The position numbers were made by a program, and so were the translations under genes. The notes beneath the pieces were generated by a model. That model searched no databases, was not told where the DNA came from, and saw only the letters and a list, made by a program, of their open reading frames with translations. From a gamma proteobacterium L18 (GTDB lineage: Bacteria; Pseudomonadota; Gammaproteobacteria; Pseudomonadales; Pseudomonadaceae), in NCBI GenBank assembly GCA_000497835.1, contig KI547179.1:2796-57811 (forward strand): a stretch of DNA of 55,016 nucleotides, in the 5' to 3' direction. Position 1 is the stretch's first letter; each line of letters begins with the position of its first letter. Positions 31,603 to 39,733 of the stretch are shown piece after piece.

Positions 31603-33080
31603 CTCTCGCCCGTTTTCAGATGTGCATCGACGGCCAATGGGTCGATGCGCTGTCCGGCAAGACCTTCGACAGCCTCAACCCGGCCACCGCCCACGCCTGG
31701 GCGCAGTTGCCCGACGCCGACGAAGCCGACGTGGAACGTGCCGTGCAAGCGGCGCAGAAAGCCTTTGAAAGCCCGGCCTGGCGCGGCCTGACCGCCACCG
31801 CCCGGGGCAAGTTGCTGCGCCGCCTGGGCGACCTGATTGCCGAAAACAAAGAGCAACTGGCCCAGCTGGAAAGCCGTGACAACGGCAAGCTGATCCGCGA
31901 AACCCGCGGCCAGGTGGGCTACCTGCCGGAGTTCTTCCACTACACCGCGGGCCTGGCCGACAAGCTGGAAGGCGGCACCCTGCCGCTGGACAAGCCTGAC
32001 CTGTTTGCCTATACCGTGCACGAGCCCATGGGCGTGGTCGCCGGCATCATTCCGTGGAACAGCCCGCTGTACCTCACCGCCATCAAGCTGGCTCCGGCCC
32101 TGGCGGCGGGCAACACCATCGTGCTCAAGCCGTCCGAACACGCCTCGGCCACCATCCTTGAGCTGGCGCGCCTGGCCCTGGAGGCCGGCATCCCGCCGGG
32201 CGTGGTCAACGTGGTCACCGGCTACGGCCCCAGCACCGGCGCGGCGCTGACCCGCCACCCGCTGGTGCGCAAGATCGCCTTCACCGGCGGCGCTGCCACC
32301 GCCCGCCACGTGGTGCGCAGCAGCGCCGAGAACTTCGCCAAGCTGTCGCTGGAACTGGGCGGCAAGTCGCCGAACATCATCTTCGCCGACGCCGACCTGG
32401 ACAGCGCCATCAACGGCGCGGTGGCCGGTATCTACGCCGCCTCCGGGCAAAGCTGCGTGTCCGGCTCACGCCTGCTGGTGCAGGACGAGATCTACGACGA
32501 ATTCGTCGCCCGCCTGGTGGAACGCGCCCAGCGCATCCGCATCGGCAACCCTCAGGATGAAACCAGCGAGATGGGCCCCATGGCCACCGCCCAGCAACTG
32601 GCCGTGGTCGAAGGCCTGGTGGCGGCCGCACTGGCCGAAGGCGCCACCCTGCGCACCGGCGGCAAGCGCGCCCACAGTGACAGCGATGGCTGGTACTACG
32701 AGCCCACGCTGTTCGAGTGCGACAGCAACTCGATGAAGATCATGCAGGAAGAAGTGTTCGGCCCCGTGGCCTCGGTGATTCGCTTCAAGGACGAGGCCGA
32801 GGCGCTGGCGATTGCCAACGACTCGCAGTTCGGCCTGGCGGCCGGCATCTGGACCCGCGACCTGGGCCGCGCCCACCGGTTGGCCCGCGACGTGCGCTCA
32901 GGCATTATCTGGGTCAACACCTACCGAGCGGTGTCGGCCATGGCGCCCATCGGCGGCTTCAAGAACAGCGGCTACGGCCGCGAGAGCGGCATCGATTCGG
33001 TGCTGGCCTATACCGAGCTGAAAACGGTGTGGATCAACCTCTCGCAGGCGCCCATGCCCGACCCATTTGTGATGCGCTAA
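31599..33080 (+). CDS. NAD(P)+-dependent aldehyde dehydrogenase
   Basis: 493 aa, full length. Oxyanion Asn in IIPWNSPLYL, cofactor loop KPSEHAS, FTGGAATAR, catalytic Glu in LELGGKSPN and catalytic Cys in ASGQSCVSGSRLL are all present. It should oxidise a semialdehyde formed in the pathway. Coupled to the hydrolase by a four-base overlap and followed 13 bp later by the flavin reductase. Confidence 0.92.
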   Translation: MTLARFQMCIDGQWVDALSGKTFDSLNPATAHAWAQLPDADEADVERAVQAAQKAFESPAWRGLTATARGKLLRRLGDLIAENKEQLAQLESRDNGKLIRETRGQVGYLPEFFHYTAGLADKLEGGTLPLDKPDLFAYTVHEPMGVVAGIIPWNSPLYLTAIKLAPALAAGNTIVLKPSEHASATILELARLALEAGIPPGVVNVVTGYGPSTGAALTRHPLVRKIAFTGGAATARHVVRSSAENFAKLSLELGGKSPNIIFADADLDSAINGAVAGIYAASGQSCVSGSRLLVQDEIYDEFVARLVERAQRIRIGNPQDETSEMGPMATAQQLAVVEGLVAAALAEGATLRTGGKRAHSDSDGWYYEPTLFECDSNSMKIMQEEVFGPVASVIRFKDEAEALAIANDSQFGLAAGIWTRDLGRAHRLARDVRSGIIWVNTYRAVSAMAPIGGFKNSGYGRESGIDSVLAYTELKTVWINLSQAPMPDPFVMR

Positions 33081-33093
33081 GAGAGCCACTGCC

Positions 33094-33579
33094 ATGATCG
33101 AACCCGGCATCTACAAAGAAGTAATGGCGTCCTTCCCTTCCGGCGTGACGGTGGTCACCACCCTGGGCCCGGACGGCGGCATCGTCGGTATCACCGCCAG
33201 CGCCTTCAGCGCCTTGTCCATCGACCCGGCACTGGTGCTGTTCTGCCCCAACTATGCCTCCGACACCTACCCGGTGCTGCGCGACAGCAAGCGCTTTGCC
33301 ATTCACCTGCTGTCGGCCGACCAGAAGGCCGAGGCCTACGCGTTTGCCGGCAAGGGCAAGGACAAGGCCCAGGGCATCGAGTGGCACTTGAGCGAGCTGG
33401 GCAACCCGCTGCTGGCCAAGGCCACGGCGATTATCGAGTGCGAGTTGTGGCGTGAATATGATGGTGGCGACCATGCGATCATCGTTGGCCAGGTGAAAAA
33501 CCTGATATTGCCCCCCGAGCCGGTAACGCCGATGGTTTACCACAAGGGTAAATTGGGGGCTTTGCCTACTATTGTGTGA
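33094..33579 (+). CDS. Flavin reductase (RutF/HpaC type), copy 1
   Basis: 161 aa. Features of the flavin_Reduct fold: FPSGVTVVTTLGPDGGIVGI, TASAFSALSIDPALVLFCPN, RFAIHLLSADQ, and the C-terminal GGDHAIIVGQV, which holds the conserved GDHxIxxG. It supplies reduced FMN to a partner monooxygenase. Very similar to the protein at 42611. Last gene of the operon behind operator 1; a REP pair follows. Confidence 0.9.
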   Translation: MIEPGIYKEVMASFPSGVTVVTTLGPDGGIVGITASAFSALSIDPALVLFCPNYASDTYPVLRDSKRFAIHLLSADQKAEAYAFAGKGKDKAQGIEWHLSELGNPLLAKATAIIECELWREYDGGDHAIIVGQVKNLILPPEPVTPMVYHKGKLGALPTIV

Positions 33580-33583
33580 ACCC

Positions 33584-33651
33584 GTTCCCGAGCTTCGCCC
33601 GGTCCCACATGGGCTTGTATTTCCCCTGTGGGACCGGGCGAAGCTCGGGAA
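33584..33651. repeat. REP inverted pair, family C
   Basis: GTTCCCGAGCTTCGCCCGGT then CCCACA, and its inverted partner TGTGGGACCGGGCGAAGCTC then GGGAA, 17 bases apart, marking the end of the operator-1 operon. Confidence 0.92.
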
Positions 33652-33767
33652 TAGGCCACCCCATTCAATACAACTGTTTGCATGATAAACTCGCCCATGA
33701 TTTTCGGCCCTTGTCCGGCCCCCATTCCGGCCCTGAGGTACCCACCCAACTAATCAGAGCGGACCCG

Positions 33768-34520
33768 ATGAAACGCCTGCCACTCGACGACAGCTTCAAG
33801 GTCAATCGCAACCCCGTCACCCTGCGCGAAATCGTGCTGGATAAACTGCGCAGCGCCATCATGAATTTCCAGCTGCTACCCGGCGACCGCCTGGTAGAGC
33901 GCGACCTGTGCGACCGCCTGGGCGTAAGCCGCACCTCGGTGCGTGAAGCCCTGCGCCACCTGGAATCCGAAGGCCTGGTGGAATTCGCCGACGCCAAGGG
34001 CCCGCGCGTGGCCATCATCACCCTGGAAGACGCCCGCGACATCTACGAGCTGCGCTGCGTGCTGGAAGGCCTGATCGTGCAGCTGTTCACGCTCAACGCC
34101 AAGGCCAAGGACATCCGCGCCCTGGAAAAAGCCCTGGACGAGAACCGCAAGGCCCTCAACGAAGGCGAACTGACCCAGGTGCTGGACTCGGTGCAAGGCT
34201 TCTACGACGTACTGCTGGAAGGCTCGGGCAACCACGTGGCCGCCACCCAGCTGCGCCAGTTGCAGGCGCGCATCAGCTACCTGCGCGCAACGTCCGTGTC
34301 CCAGGAAAACCGCCGCGGCGCCAGTAACCAGGAAATGGAACGCATTGTCGCAGCCATCAAGAGCGGCGACCCGCTGGCCGCCCACCAGGCCTCGGTGGAC
34401 CACGTACGCGCCGCCGCCAAAGTGGCGCTGGACTACCTGCGCCTGAAGCAGAACGACACCAGCAAGCTGCGTGACATCGCCACCCCCATCGTCCAGAAAG
34501 AACCCCGCATAGGGAGTTGA
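33768..34520 (+). CDS. GntR regulator, FadR/FCD subfamily
   Basis: 250 aa. Winged HTH at 15-80 (TLREIVLDKLRSAIMNFQLL, then RLVERDLCDRLGVSRTSVRE, ALRHLESEGLVE) and an FCD effector domain (DIYELRCVLEGLIVQLFTLN). FCD regulators bind TGGTATACCA-type palindromes, the form of the repeated operator in this region, making this the probable local repressor. ATG 33768 is preceded by weak GAGCGG. Its own upstream region shows no operator copy. Cotranscribed with the NUDIX gene. Confidence 0.9.
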   Translation: MKRLPLDDSFKVNRNPVTLREIVLDKLRSAIMNFQLLPGDRLVERDLCDRLGVSRTSVREALRHLESEGLVEFADAKGPRVAIITLEDARDIYELRCVLEGLIVQLFTLNAKAKDIRALEKALDENRKALNEGELTQVLDSVQGFYDVLLEGSGNHVAATQLRQLQARISYLRATSVSQENRRGASNQEMERIVAAIKSGDPLAAHQASVDHVRAAAKVALDYLRLKQNDTSKLRDIATPIVQKEPRIGS

Positions 34521-34522
34521 TC

Positions 34523-35086
34523 ATGCCCAGCCCGCGCTTTTGCCCCCAATGCGGTGCCGCCAGCCTGGCCAACCAGGTGCCTGCCGGTGATACCCATGAA
34601 CGGCTGATGTGCACGGGCTGCGGCTACATCCACTACATCAACCCGAAGATCATCGCCGGCTGCATCATCGAGCAGGACGGCAAATACCTGCTGTGCCAGC
34701 GCGCCATTCCTCCGCGCCCTGGCACCTGGACCCTGCCGGCAGGCTTCATGGAGGCCGGCGAAACCACCGAGCAGGCAGCCGTGCGCGAGGTGTGGGAAGA
34801 GACCGGCGTGCGCGCTGACATCGTCTCGCCGTACTCCATCTTCAGCGTGCCGCGCATCAGCGAGGTGTACATCATCTTCCGCGCCATCGCCGTGGAAATC
34901 ACCGGCGCCTTCGGCCCGGAGACCCTCGACTACCGCTTCTTCGCCCCTGATGAAATCCCGTGGGACGCCATCTACTACCCAGCCATCCGACAGATCCTCG
35001 AACGCTATATCGAGGAACGCCAGGCCGGGGTCTACGGCATTTACATGGGCAACGACGACAGCGGCAACATCCACTTCATCCGCTGA
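34523..35086 (+). CDS. NUDIX hydrolase with N-terminal zinc ribbon
   Basis: 187 aa. Two CxxC pairs (FCPQCG and CTGCGY) form a zinc ribbon at residues 5-40. The NUDIX box reads GFMEAGETTEQAAVREVWEE then TGV, with all catalytic Glu present. Such proteins hydrolyse NADH, ADP-ribose or FAD to nucleotide monophosphates. In this flavin-heavy cluster FAD to FMN is attractive but unproven. AGGGAG lies upstream of ATG 34523. The stop abuts the convergent DUF1330 gene. Confidence 0.88.
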   Translation: MPSPRFCPQCGAASLANQVPAGDTHERLMCTGCGYIHYINPKIIAGCIIEQDGKYLLCQRAIPPRPGTWTLPAGFMEAGETTEQAAVREVWEETGVRADIVSPYSIFSVPRISEVYIIFRAIAVEITGAFGPETLDYRFFAPDEIPWDAIYYPAIRQILERYIEERQAGVYGIYMGNDDSGNIHFIR

Positions 35087-35398
35087 CTACACCGCGGTGT
35101 CGTCACCCAGCGGGTACCCCTCGACTATGATGATTTCAGCCGTGGCTGCGGTTTCGCGCTGGGCCTTGGCCTGCTGGTATTCGGGCGAGTTATAGCAATC
35201 GATGGCGTGCTGGTACGAGGGAAACTCGATGACCACGCTGCGCTGTGGTGTCTCGCGCCCTTCCATGGCAATGCTGCGCCCGCCACGGGCCAGGAACTTC
35301 GCGCCATACAAGGCAAATGCCGTGGGCGCACGCTGGGTGTACTCGGTGTATTGCTCAGGGTCGGTGACGTCTACCTGGGCGATCCAATAAGCCTTCAT
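35087..35398 (-). CDS. DUF1330 protein (ferredoxin-like fold)
   Basis: 103 aa, usual length of DUF1330. Typical KAYWIAQVDVTDPEQYTEYT, FLARGG, VVIEFPSYQHAIDCYNSPEY, and IIVEGYP. These small dimeric alpha/beta-barrel proteins are found beside degradative genes; no reaction is assigned. It starts 31 bp from operator 2 and diverges from ribBA, so the same site can control both. Confidence 0.87.
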   Translation of the reverse strand: MKAYWIAQVDVTDPEQYTEYTQRAPTAFALYGAKFLARGGRSIAMEGRETPQRSVVIEFPSYQHAIDCYNSPEYQQAKAQRETAATAEIIIVEGYPLGDDTAV

Positions 35399-35428
35399 TA
35401 CTACCTCGACGGTTCCGGTTAAAATTGT

Positions 35429-35446
35429 ATTATGGTATACCAGAAT
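35429..35446. promoter_or_regulatory. GntR-type operator 2
   Basis: ATTATGGTATACCAGAAT: one base departs from the palindrome of operator 1. Lies between the divergent DUF1330 and ribBA genes, 31 bp and 37 bp from their starts. Confidence 0.82.
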
Positions 35447-35482
35447 AACGATACAGCCTGCCAGCTATAGGTGAGACAACAC

Positions 35483-36592
35483 ATGGCCTTCAATAGCACC
35501 GAAGAAATCATCGAAGACTTCCGCCAGGGCAAGATGGTGTTGCTGGTGGATGATGAGGATAGAGAAAACGAAGGCGACCTGCTGCTGGCAGCCGACCGCT
35601 GCACCGCCGCCGACATCAGCTTCATGGCCCGCGAAGCGCGCGGCCTGATCTGCCTGACGCTGACCGACGAGCACTGCCAACGCCTCGGGCTAGAGCAGAT
35701 GGTGCCGGCCAACGGCAGCGTATTCGCCACTGCCTTCACGGTGTCCATCGAGGCCGCCGTCGGGGTGACGACCGGTATCAGCGCCGCTGACCGCGCCCGC
35801 ACCGTGCAGGCCGCCGTGGCCGCGGGCGCCAGCGCCAACGACATCGTCCAGCCCGGCCACATCTTCCCCCTGCGCGCCCGCGAAGGCGGCGTGCTGACCC
35901 GCGCCGGCCATACCGAGGCCGGTTGCGACCTGGCGCGCCTGGCCGGTTTCACCCCCGCCGCGGTCATCGTCGAAGTGATGAACGACGACGGCACCATGGC
36001 CCGCCGCCCGGACCTGGAAGTGTTTGCGCGCAAGCACGGCATCAAGATCGGCACCATCGCCGACCTGATCCACTACCGCCTCAGCACCGAGCACACCATC
36101 GTGCGCAACGGCGAGCGCGACCTGCCCACGGTGCATGGCACCTTCCGTCTGATTACCTATGAAGACCGCATCGAAGGCGGCGTGCACATGGCCATGGTGA
36201 TGGGCGATATCCGCCGCGACGACACCACCCTGGTGCGCGTGCACGTGATCGATCCGCTGCGCGACCTGGTGGGCGCCGAATACAGCGGGCCCAGCAACTG
36301 GACCCTGTGGGCAGCGTTGCAGCGGGTGGCCGAGGAAGGCCGTGGCGTGGTGGTGGTGCTGGCCAATCATGAGTCGTCCCAGGCCTTGCTGGAGCGCGTG
36401 CCGCAGCTGACCCAACCACCGCGGCAGTACAGCCGGTCGCAGTCGCGGATCTACTCCGAGGTGGGGACGGGTGCGCAGATACTGCAGGACATTGGCGTGG
36501 GCAAGCTGCGCCATCTGGGGCCGCCGCTGAAGTATGCCGGCTTGACCGGGTACGACCTGGAAGTTGTGGAAAGCATTCCGTTCACAGGGTAG
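35483..36592 (+). CDS. ribBA: DHBP synthase with GTP-cyclohydrolase-II-like domain, RibBA type
   Basis: 369 aa. The RibB half (residues 1-205) is intact: VDDEDRENEGDLLLAAD, the GHIFPLRAREGGVLTRAGHT block, EAGCDLARLAG and EVMNDDG. It makes 3,4-dihydroxy-2-butanone 4-phosphate for riboflavin. In the RibA-like half the segment that should carry the zinc Cys residues reads RVHVIDPLRDLVGAEYSGPS, so cyclohydrolase activity is probably lost, as in many Pseudomonas paralogues. Its place behind operator 2 suggests demand-driven flavin supply. ATG 35483 is preferred over the frame start at 35471. Confidence 0.88.
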   Translation: MAFNSTEEIIEDFRQGKMVLLVDDEDRENEGDLLLAADRCTAADISFMAREARGLICLTLTDEHCQRLGLEQMVPANGSVFATAFTVSIEAAVGVTTGISAADRARTVQAAVAAGASANDIVQPGHIFPLRAREGGVLTRAGHTEAGCDLARLAGFTPAAVIVEVMNDDGTMARRPDLEVFARKHGIKIGTIADLIHYRLSTEHTIVRNGERDLPTVHGTFRLITYEDRIEGGVHMAMVMGDIRRDDTTLVRVHVIDPLRDLVGAEYSGPSNWTLWAALQRVAEEGRGVVVVLANHESSQALLERVPQLTQPPRQYSRSQSRIYSEVGTGAQILQDIGVGKLRHLGPPLKYAGLTGYDLEVVESIPFTG

Positions 36593-36608
36593 ATGCATCA
36601 AGGCTGCT

Positions 36609-36704
36609 GGCCTCATCGCGAGCAAGCTTTGCTCCCACAGTGGTAAGTCCAACATTGTGGGTAGCTTCAACACTGTGGGAGCAAAGCTTGCTCGCGATGA
36701 GGCC
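36609..36704. repeat. REP inverted pair, family D
   Basis: GGCCTCATCGCGAGCAAGCT then TTGCTCCCACAGTG, and the exact inverted partner after a 28-base spacer. The second pair of this family is at 48969-49062. The rest of 36593-36947 holds operator 3 and the leader of the ABC operon, with a small hairpin near 36900. Confidence 0.93.
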
Positions 36705-36765
36705 CTAAAGACCACTCCACATTCAGATCCACAGATAGCCGGTAAGGCGAAACTCTTGTACAAAT

Positions 36766-36793
36766 CTTGGAATACCATAATATGATATTCCAG
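36766..36793. promoter_or_regulatory. GntR-type operator 3 (double)
   Basis: CTTGGAATACCATAAT (36766-36781) is the reverse complement of operator 4, ATTATGGTATTCCAAG. It is followed directly by ATGATATTCCAG, a degenerate second copy. About 155 bp before the ABC substrate-binding gene. Confidence 0.75.
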
Positions 36794-36947
36794 TAGACCG
36801 AAAGAATGTGTCAGGTGCGCCCGCCAGGGACAGCACAAACAACAAGCCCTGACGCGGTCGACCATTACCAGGTCCCCCTGGACCCACTGCTCCCGAAAGG
36901 CGGGCGATGTAAAGCCCGCTCAAAACACAACAAATGAGGGCGTACAA

Positions 36948-37973
36948 ATGGTGTTCAACAAAGGTGCTACCGCGGTTCTCGCCGCCGGCATTCTGGCCGT
37001 ATCCACGAGCGTTGCATTTGCCGCCGACAGCATGAGCTTCGTCAGCTGGGGTGGCAGCACCCAGGATGCACAGAAAGCCGCCTGGGCCGAGCCTTTCAGC
37101 AAGTCCCTCAACATCAAGGTGGTGCAGGACGGCCCCACCGACTACGGCAAGCTCAAGGCCATGGTCGACAGCGGCAACGTGCAATGGGACGTGGTCGACG
37201 TGGAAGCGGACTTCGCCCTGCGCGCCGCCGCCGAAGGCCTGCTCGAACCGCTGGACTTCAAGGTCATCGACCGCGACAAGATCGACCCGCGCTTCGTCGG
37301 CGACCACGGCGTAGGCTCGTTCTACTTCTCCTTCGTGCTGGGCTACAACGAGGGCAAGCTGGGCGCCGGCAAGCCCCAGGACTGGACCGCCCTGTTCGAC
37401 ACCAAGACCTACCCCGGCAAGCGCGCCCTGTACAAATGGCCAAGCCCCGGCGTGCTGGAGCTGGCCCTGCTGGCCGACGGCGTAGCCGCCGACAAGCTCT
37501 ACCCGCTGGACCTGGACCGCGCCTTCAAGAAGCTCGACACCATCAAGAAAGACATCGTCTGGTGGGGCGGTGGCGCCCAGTCCCAGCAACTGCTGGCCTC
37601 GGGTGAAGCCAGCATCGGCCAGTTCTGGAACGGCCGCATCTACGCCCTGCAACAGGATGGCGCGCCGGTAGGCGTCAGCTGGAAACAAAACCTGGTCATG
37701 GCCGATTTCCTGGTCATCCCCAAGGGCTCGAAAAACAAGGACGCAGCGATGAAGTTCCTGGCCAATTCCAGCTCGGCCAAGGGCCAGGCGGACTTCGCCA
37801 ACCTCACCGCTTATGCCCCGGTGAACAAGGACAGCGTGAGCCTGCTCAAGCCTGAACTCGCGCCCAACCTGCCCACTGCCTACGCTAAGGATCAGATCAC
37901 CCTCGACTTCGCCTACTGGGCCAAAAACGGCCCGGCTATTGCGACACGGTGGAACGAATGGCTGGTCAAATGA
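36948..37973 (+). CDS. ABC transporter periplasmic binding protein, PotD/polyamine type
   Basis: 341 aa. Signal peptide MVFNKGATAVLAAGILAVST to AFAAD. The mature protein has the cluster-D pattern of spermidine/putrescine-like binders (MSFVSWGGSTQDAQKAAWAE, QWDVVDVEADFALRAAAEGL, ASIGQFWNGRIYALQQDGAP). Such proteins bind polyamines, opines, 2-aminoethylphosphonate or aromatic amines. First gene of a four-gene importer operon behind operator 3. Confidence 0.9.
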   Translation: MVFNKGATAVLAAGILAVSTSVAFAADSMSFVSWGGSTQDAQKAAWAEPFSKSLNIKVVQDGPTDYGKLKAMVDSGNVQWDVVDVEADFALRAAAEGLLEPLDFKVIDRDKIDPRFVGDHGVGSFYFSFVLGYNEGKLGAGKPQDWTALFDTKTYPGKRALYKWPSPGVLELALLADGVAADKLYPLDLDRAFKKLDTIKKDIVWWGGGAQSQQLLASGEASIGQFWNGRIYALQQDGAPVGVSWKQNLVMADFLVIPKGSKNKDAAMKFLANSSSAKGQADFANLTAYAPVNKDSVSLLKPELAPNLPTAYAKDQITLDFAYWAKNGPAIATRWNEWLVK

Positions 37974-38905
37974 AGATGACGGCGGCTTCCCACCGTCACG
38001 GCACCGACAGCGCCCCCAGCGCTGTCGGCGCTACCCACGGCAAGGCACCTGCCATGAATACACCGACCCTGGCCCAACGCTGGCGCGGCAGCCGCAATCT
38101 GCTGCCGGCCCTGCTGTTCCTGGGCCTGTTCTTCTTTGCACCGTTGATCGGCCTGCTGCTGCGCGGCGTGCTGGAGCCGGTGCCGGGCCTGGGCAACTAT
38201 CAGGAGCTGTTCGCCAACTCGGCCTACGCCCGGGTGCTGTTCAACACCTTCTCGGTGGCCGGCCTGGTGACGCTGTTCAGCGTACTGCTGGGCTTCCCGC
38301 TGGCCTGGGTGATTACCCTGGTGCCGCGTGGCTGGGGCCGCTGGCTGCTGAACATCGTGCTGCTGTCGATGTGGACCAGCCTGCTGGCGCGCACCTACTC
38401 CTGGCTGGTGCTGTTGCAGGCCAGCGGGGTGATCAACAAGGCGCTGATGGCCATGGGCATCATCGATCAACCGCTGGAGATGGTGCATAACCTCACCGGC
38501 GTGGTGATCGGCATGAGCTACATCATGATCCCGTTCATCGTGCTGCCGTTGCAGGCCACCATGCAGGCCATCGACCCGATGGTGCTGCAGGCCGGCGCCA
38601 TCTGCGGTGCCAGCCCGTGGACCAACTTCTTCCGAGTGTTCTTGCCACTGTGCCGCTCGGGGTTGTTCTCGGGGGCGTTGATGGTGTTCGTGATGTCGCT
38701 GGGGTACTACGTGACGCCCGCGCTGCTGGGTGGCGCGCAGAACATGATGCTGCCCGAGTTCATCGTCCAGCAGGTGCAGTCGTTCCTCAATTGGGGCCTG
38801 GCCAGCGCGGCCGCGGCGCTGTTGATCGTCATCACGCTGGTGCTGTTCTACTTCTACCTGAAGCTGCAACCGGAAAGCCCGGTCGGCTCCAGCAACGCGA
38901 GGTAA
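37970..38905 (+). CDS. ABC transporter permease, PotB-like
   Basis: 311 aa from ATG 37970, which overlaps the preceding stop by four bases; ATG 38054 (MNTPTLAQRW) is a plausible alternative. Six transmembrane helices, with the EAA-type loop LQAGAICGASPWTNFFRVFL that contacts the ATPase. Works with the permease that starts 6 bp downstream. Confidence 0.9.
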   Translation: MKMTAASHRHGTDSAPSAVGATHGKAPAMNTPTLAQRWRGSRNLLPALLFLGLFFFAPLIGLLLRGVLEPVPGLGNYQELFANSAYARVLFNTFSVAGLVTLFSVLLGFPLAWVITLVPRGWGRWLLNIVLLSMWTSLLARTYSWLVLLQASGVINKALMAMGIIDQPLEMVHNLTGVVIGMSYIMIPFIVLPLQATMQAIDPMVLQAGAICGASPWTNFFRVFLPLCRSGLFSGALMVFVMSLGYYVTPALLGGAQNMMLPEFIVQQVQSFLNWGLASAAAALLIVITLVLFYFYLKLQPESPVGSSNAR

Positions 38906-38911
38906 GCCGAC

Positions 38912-39733
38912 ATGCTGCTGACCCCCAATGCCATGAGCACGCGCCTGCGTGTCGGCCTGTACACCACCACGGGCATCATCGCGCTGTTCCTGCTGCTGCC
39001 CATCGTGTTCATCGTGCTGCTGTCGTTCGGTTCGTCCCAGTGGCTGGTGTTCCCGCCACCGGGCTGGACCAGCAAATGGTACGTGCAGTTCTTCTCCAAC
39101 GCCGACTGGATGGACGCTGCGCTGTCGAGCCTGAAGGTGGCGATACTCACCACCTTCTTCGCCGTGGCCCTGGGCCTGCCCACGGCCTTTGCCCTGGTGC
39201 GCGGCAAGTTCCCCGGCCGGGAAATGCTCTACGGCCTGTTCACCCTGCCGATGATCGTGCCGCTGGTGATCATCGCCGTGGCGGTGTACGCGCTGTTTCT
39301 CAAGCTGGGCTACACCGGCACGCTGTTCGCCTTTGTGGTCAGCCACGTGATCGTGGCGTTGCCGTTCACCATCATCTCCATCATCAATTCGCTGAAGCTG
39401 TTCGACCAGTCCATCGAGGACGCCGCGGTGATCTGTGGCGCGTCGCGCTTGCAGGCGATCGTCAAGGTGACCTTCCCCGGCATCCGCCCGGGCATGGTGG
39501 CCGGCGGCCTGTTCGCCTTCCTGGTGTCGTGGGACGAAGTGGTGCTGAGCGTGATGATGGCCAGCCCTACCCTGCAAACCCTGCCCGTGAAAATGTGGAC
39601 CACCCTGCGCCAGGACCTGACCCCGGTGATCGCCGTCGCTTCGACGTTGCTGATCGGCCTGTCAGTGCTGGTGATGGTCATCGCCGCCGCCCTGCGTCGG
39701 CGCAATGAAATGCGTCTGGGAGTTTCCAAATGA
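38912..39733 (+). CDS. ABC transporter permease, PotC-like
   Basis: 273 aa with about six transmembrane helices and the EAA loop IEDAAVICGASRLQAIVKVT FPG. Second half of the membrane channel. Its stop overlaps the ATPase ATG by four bases. ATG 38933 (MSTRLRVG) is an alternative start. Confidence 0.9.
   Translation: MLLTPNAMSTRLRVGLYTTTGIIALFLLLPIVFIVLLSFGSSQWLVFPPPGWTSKWYVQFFSNADWMDAALSSLKVAILTTFFAVALGLPTAFALVRGKFPGREMLYGLFTLPMIVPLVIIAVAVYALFLKLGYTGTLFAFVVSHVIVALPFTIISIINSLKLFDQSIEDAAVICGASRLQAIVKVTFPGIRPGMVAGGLFAFLVSWDEVVLSVMMASPTLQTLPVKMWTTLRQDLTPVIAVASTLLIGLSVLVMVIAAALRRRNEMRLGVSK

Noticed and set aside
37913..39577. 554-codon open frame on the minus strand
   Set aside because: Antisense to the ABC permeases; His/Gln/Arg-rich shadow frame without motifs.
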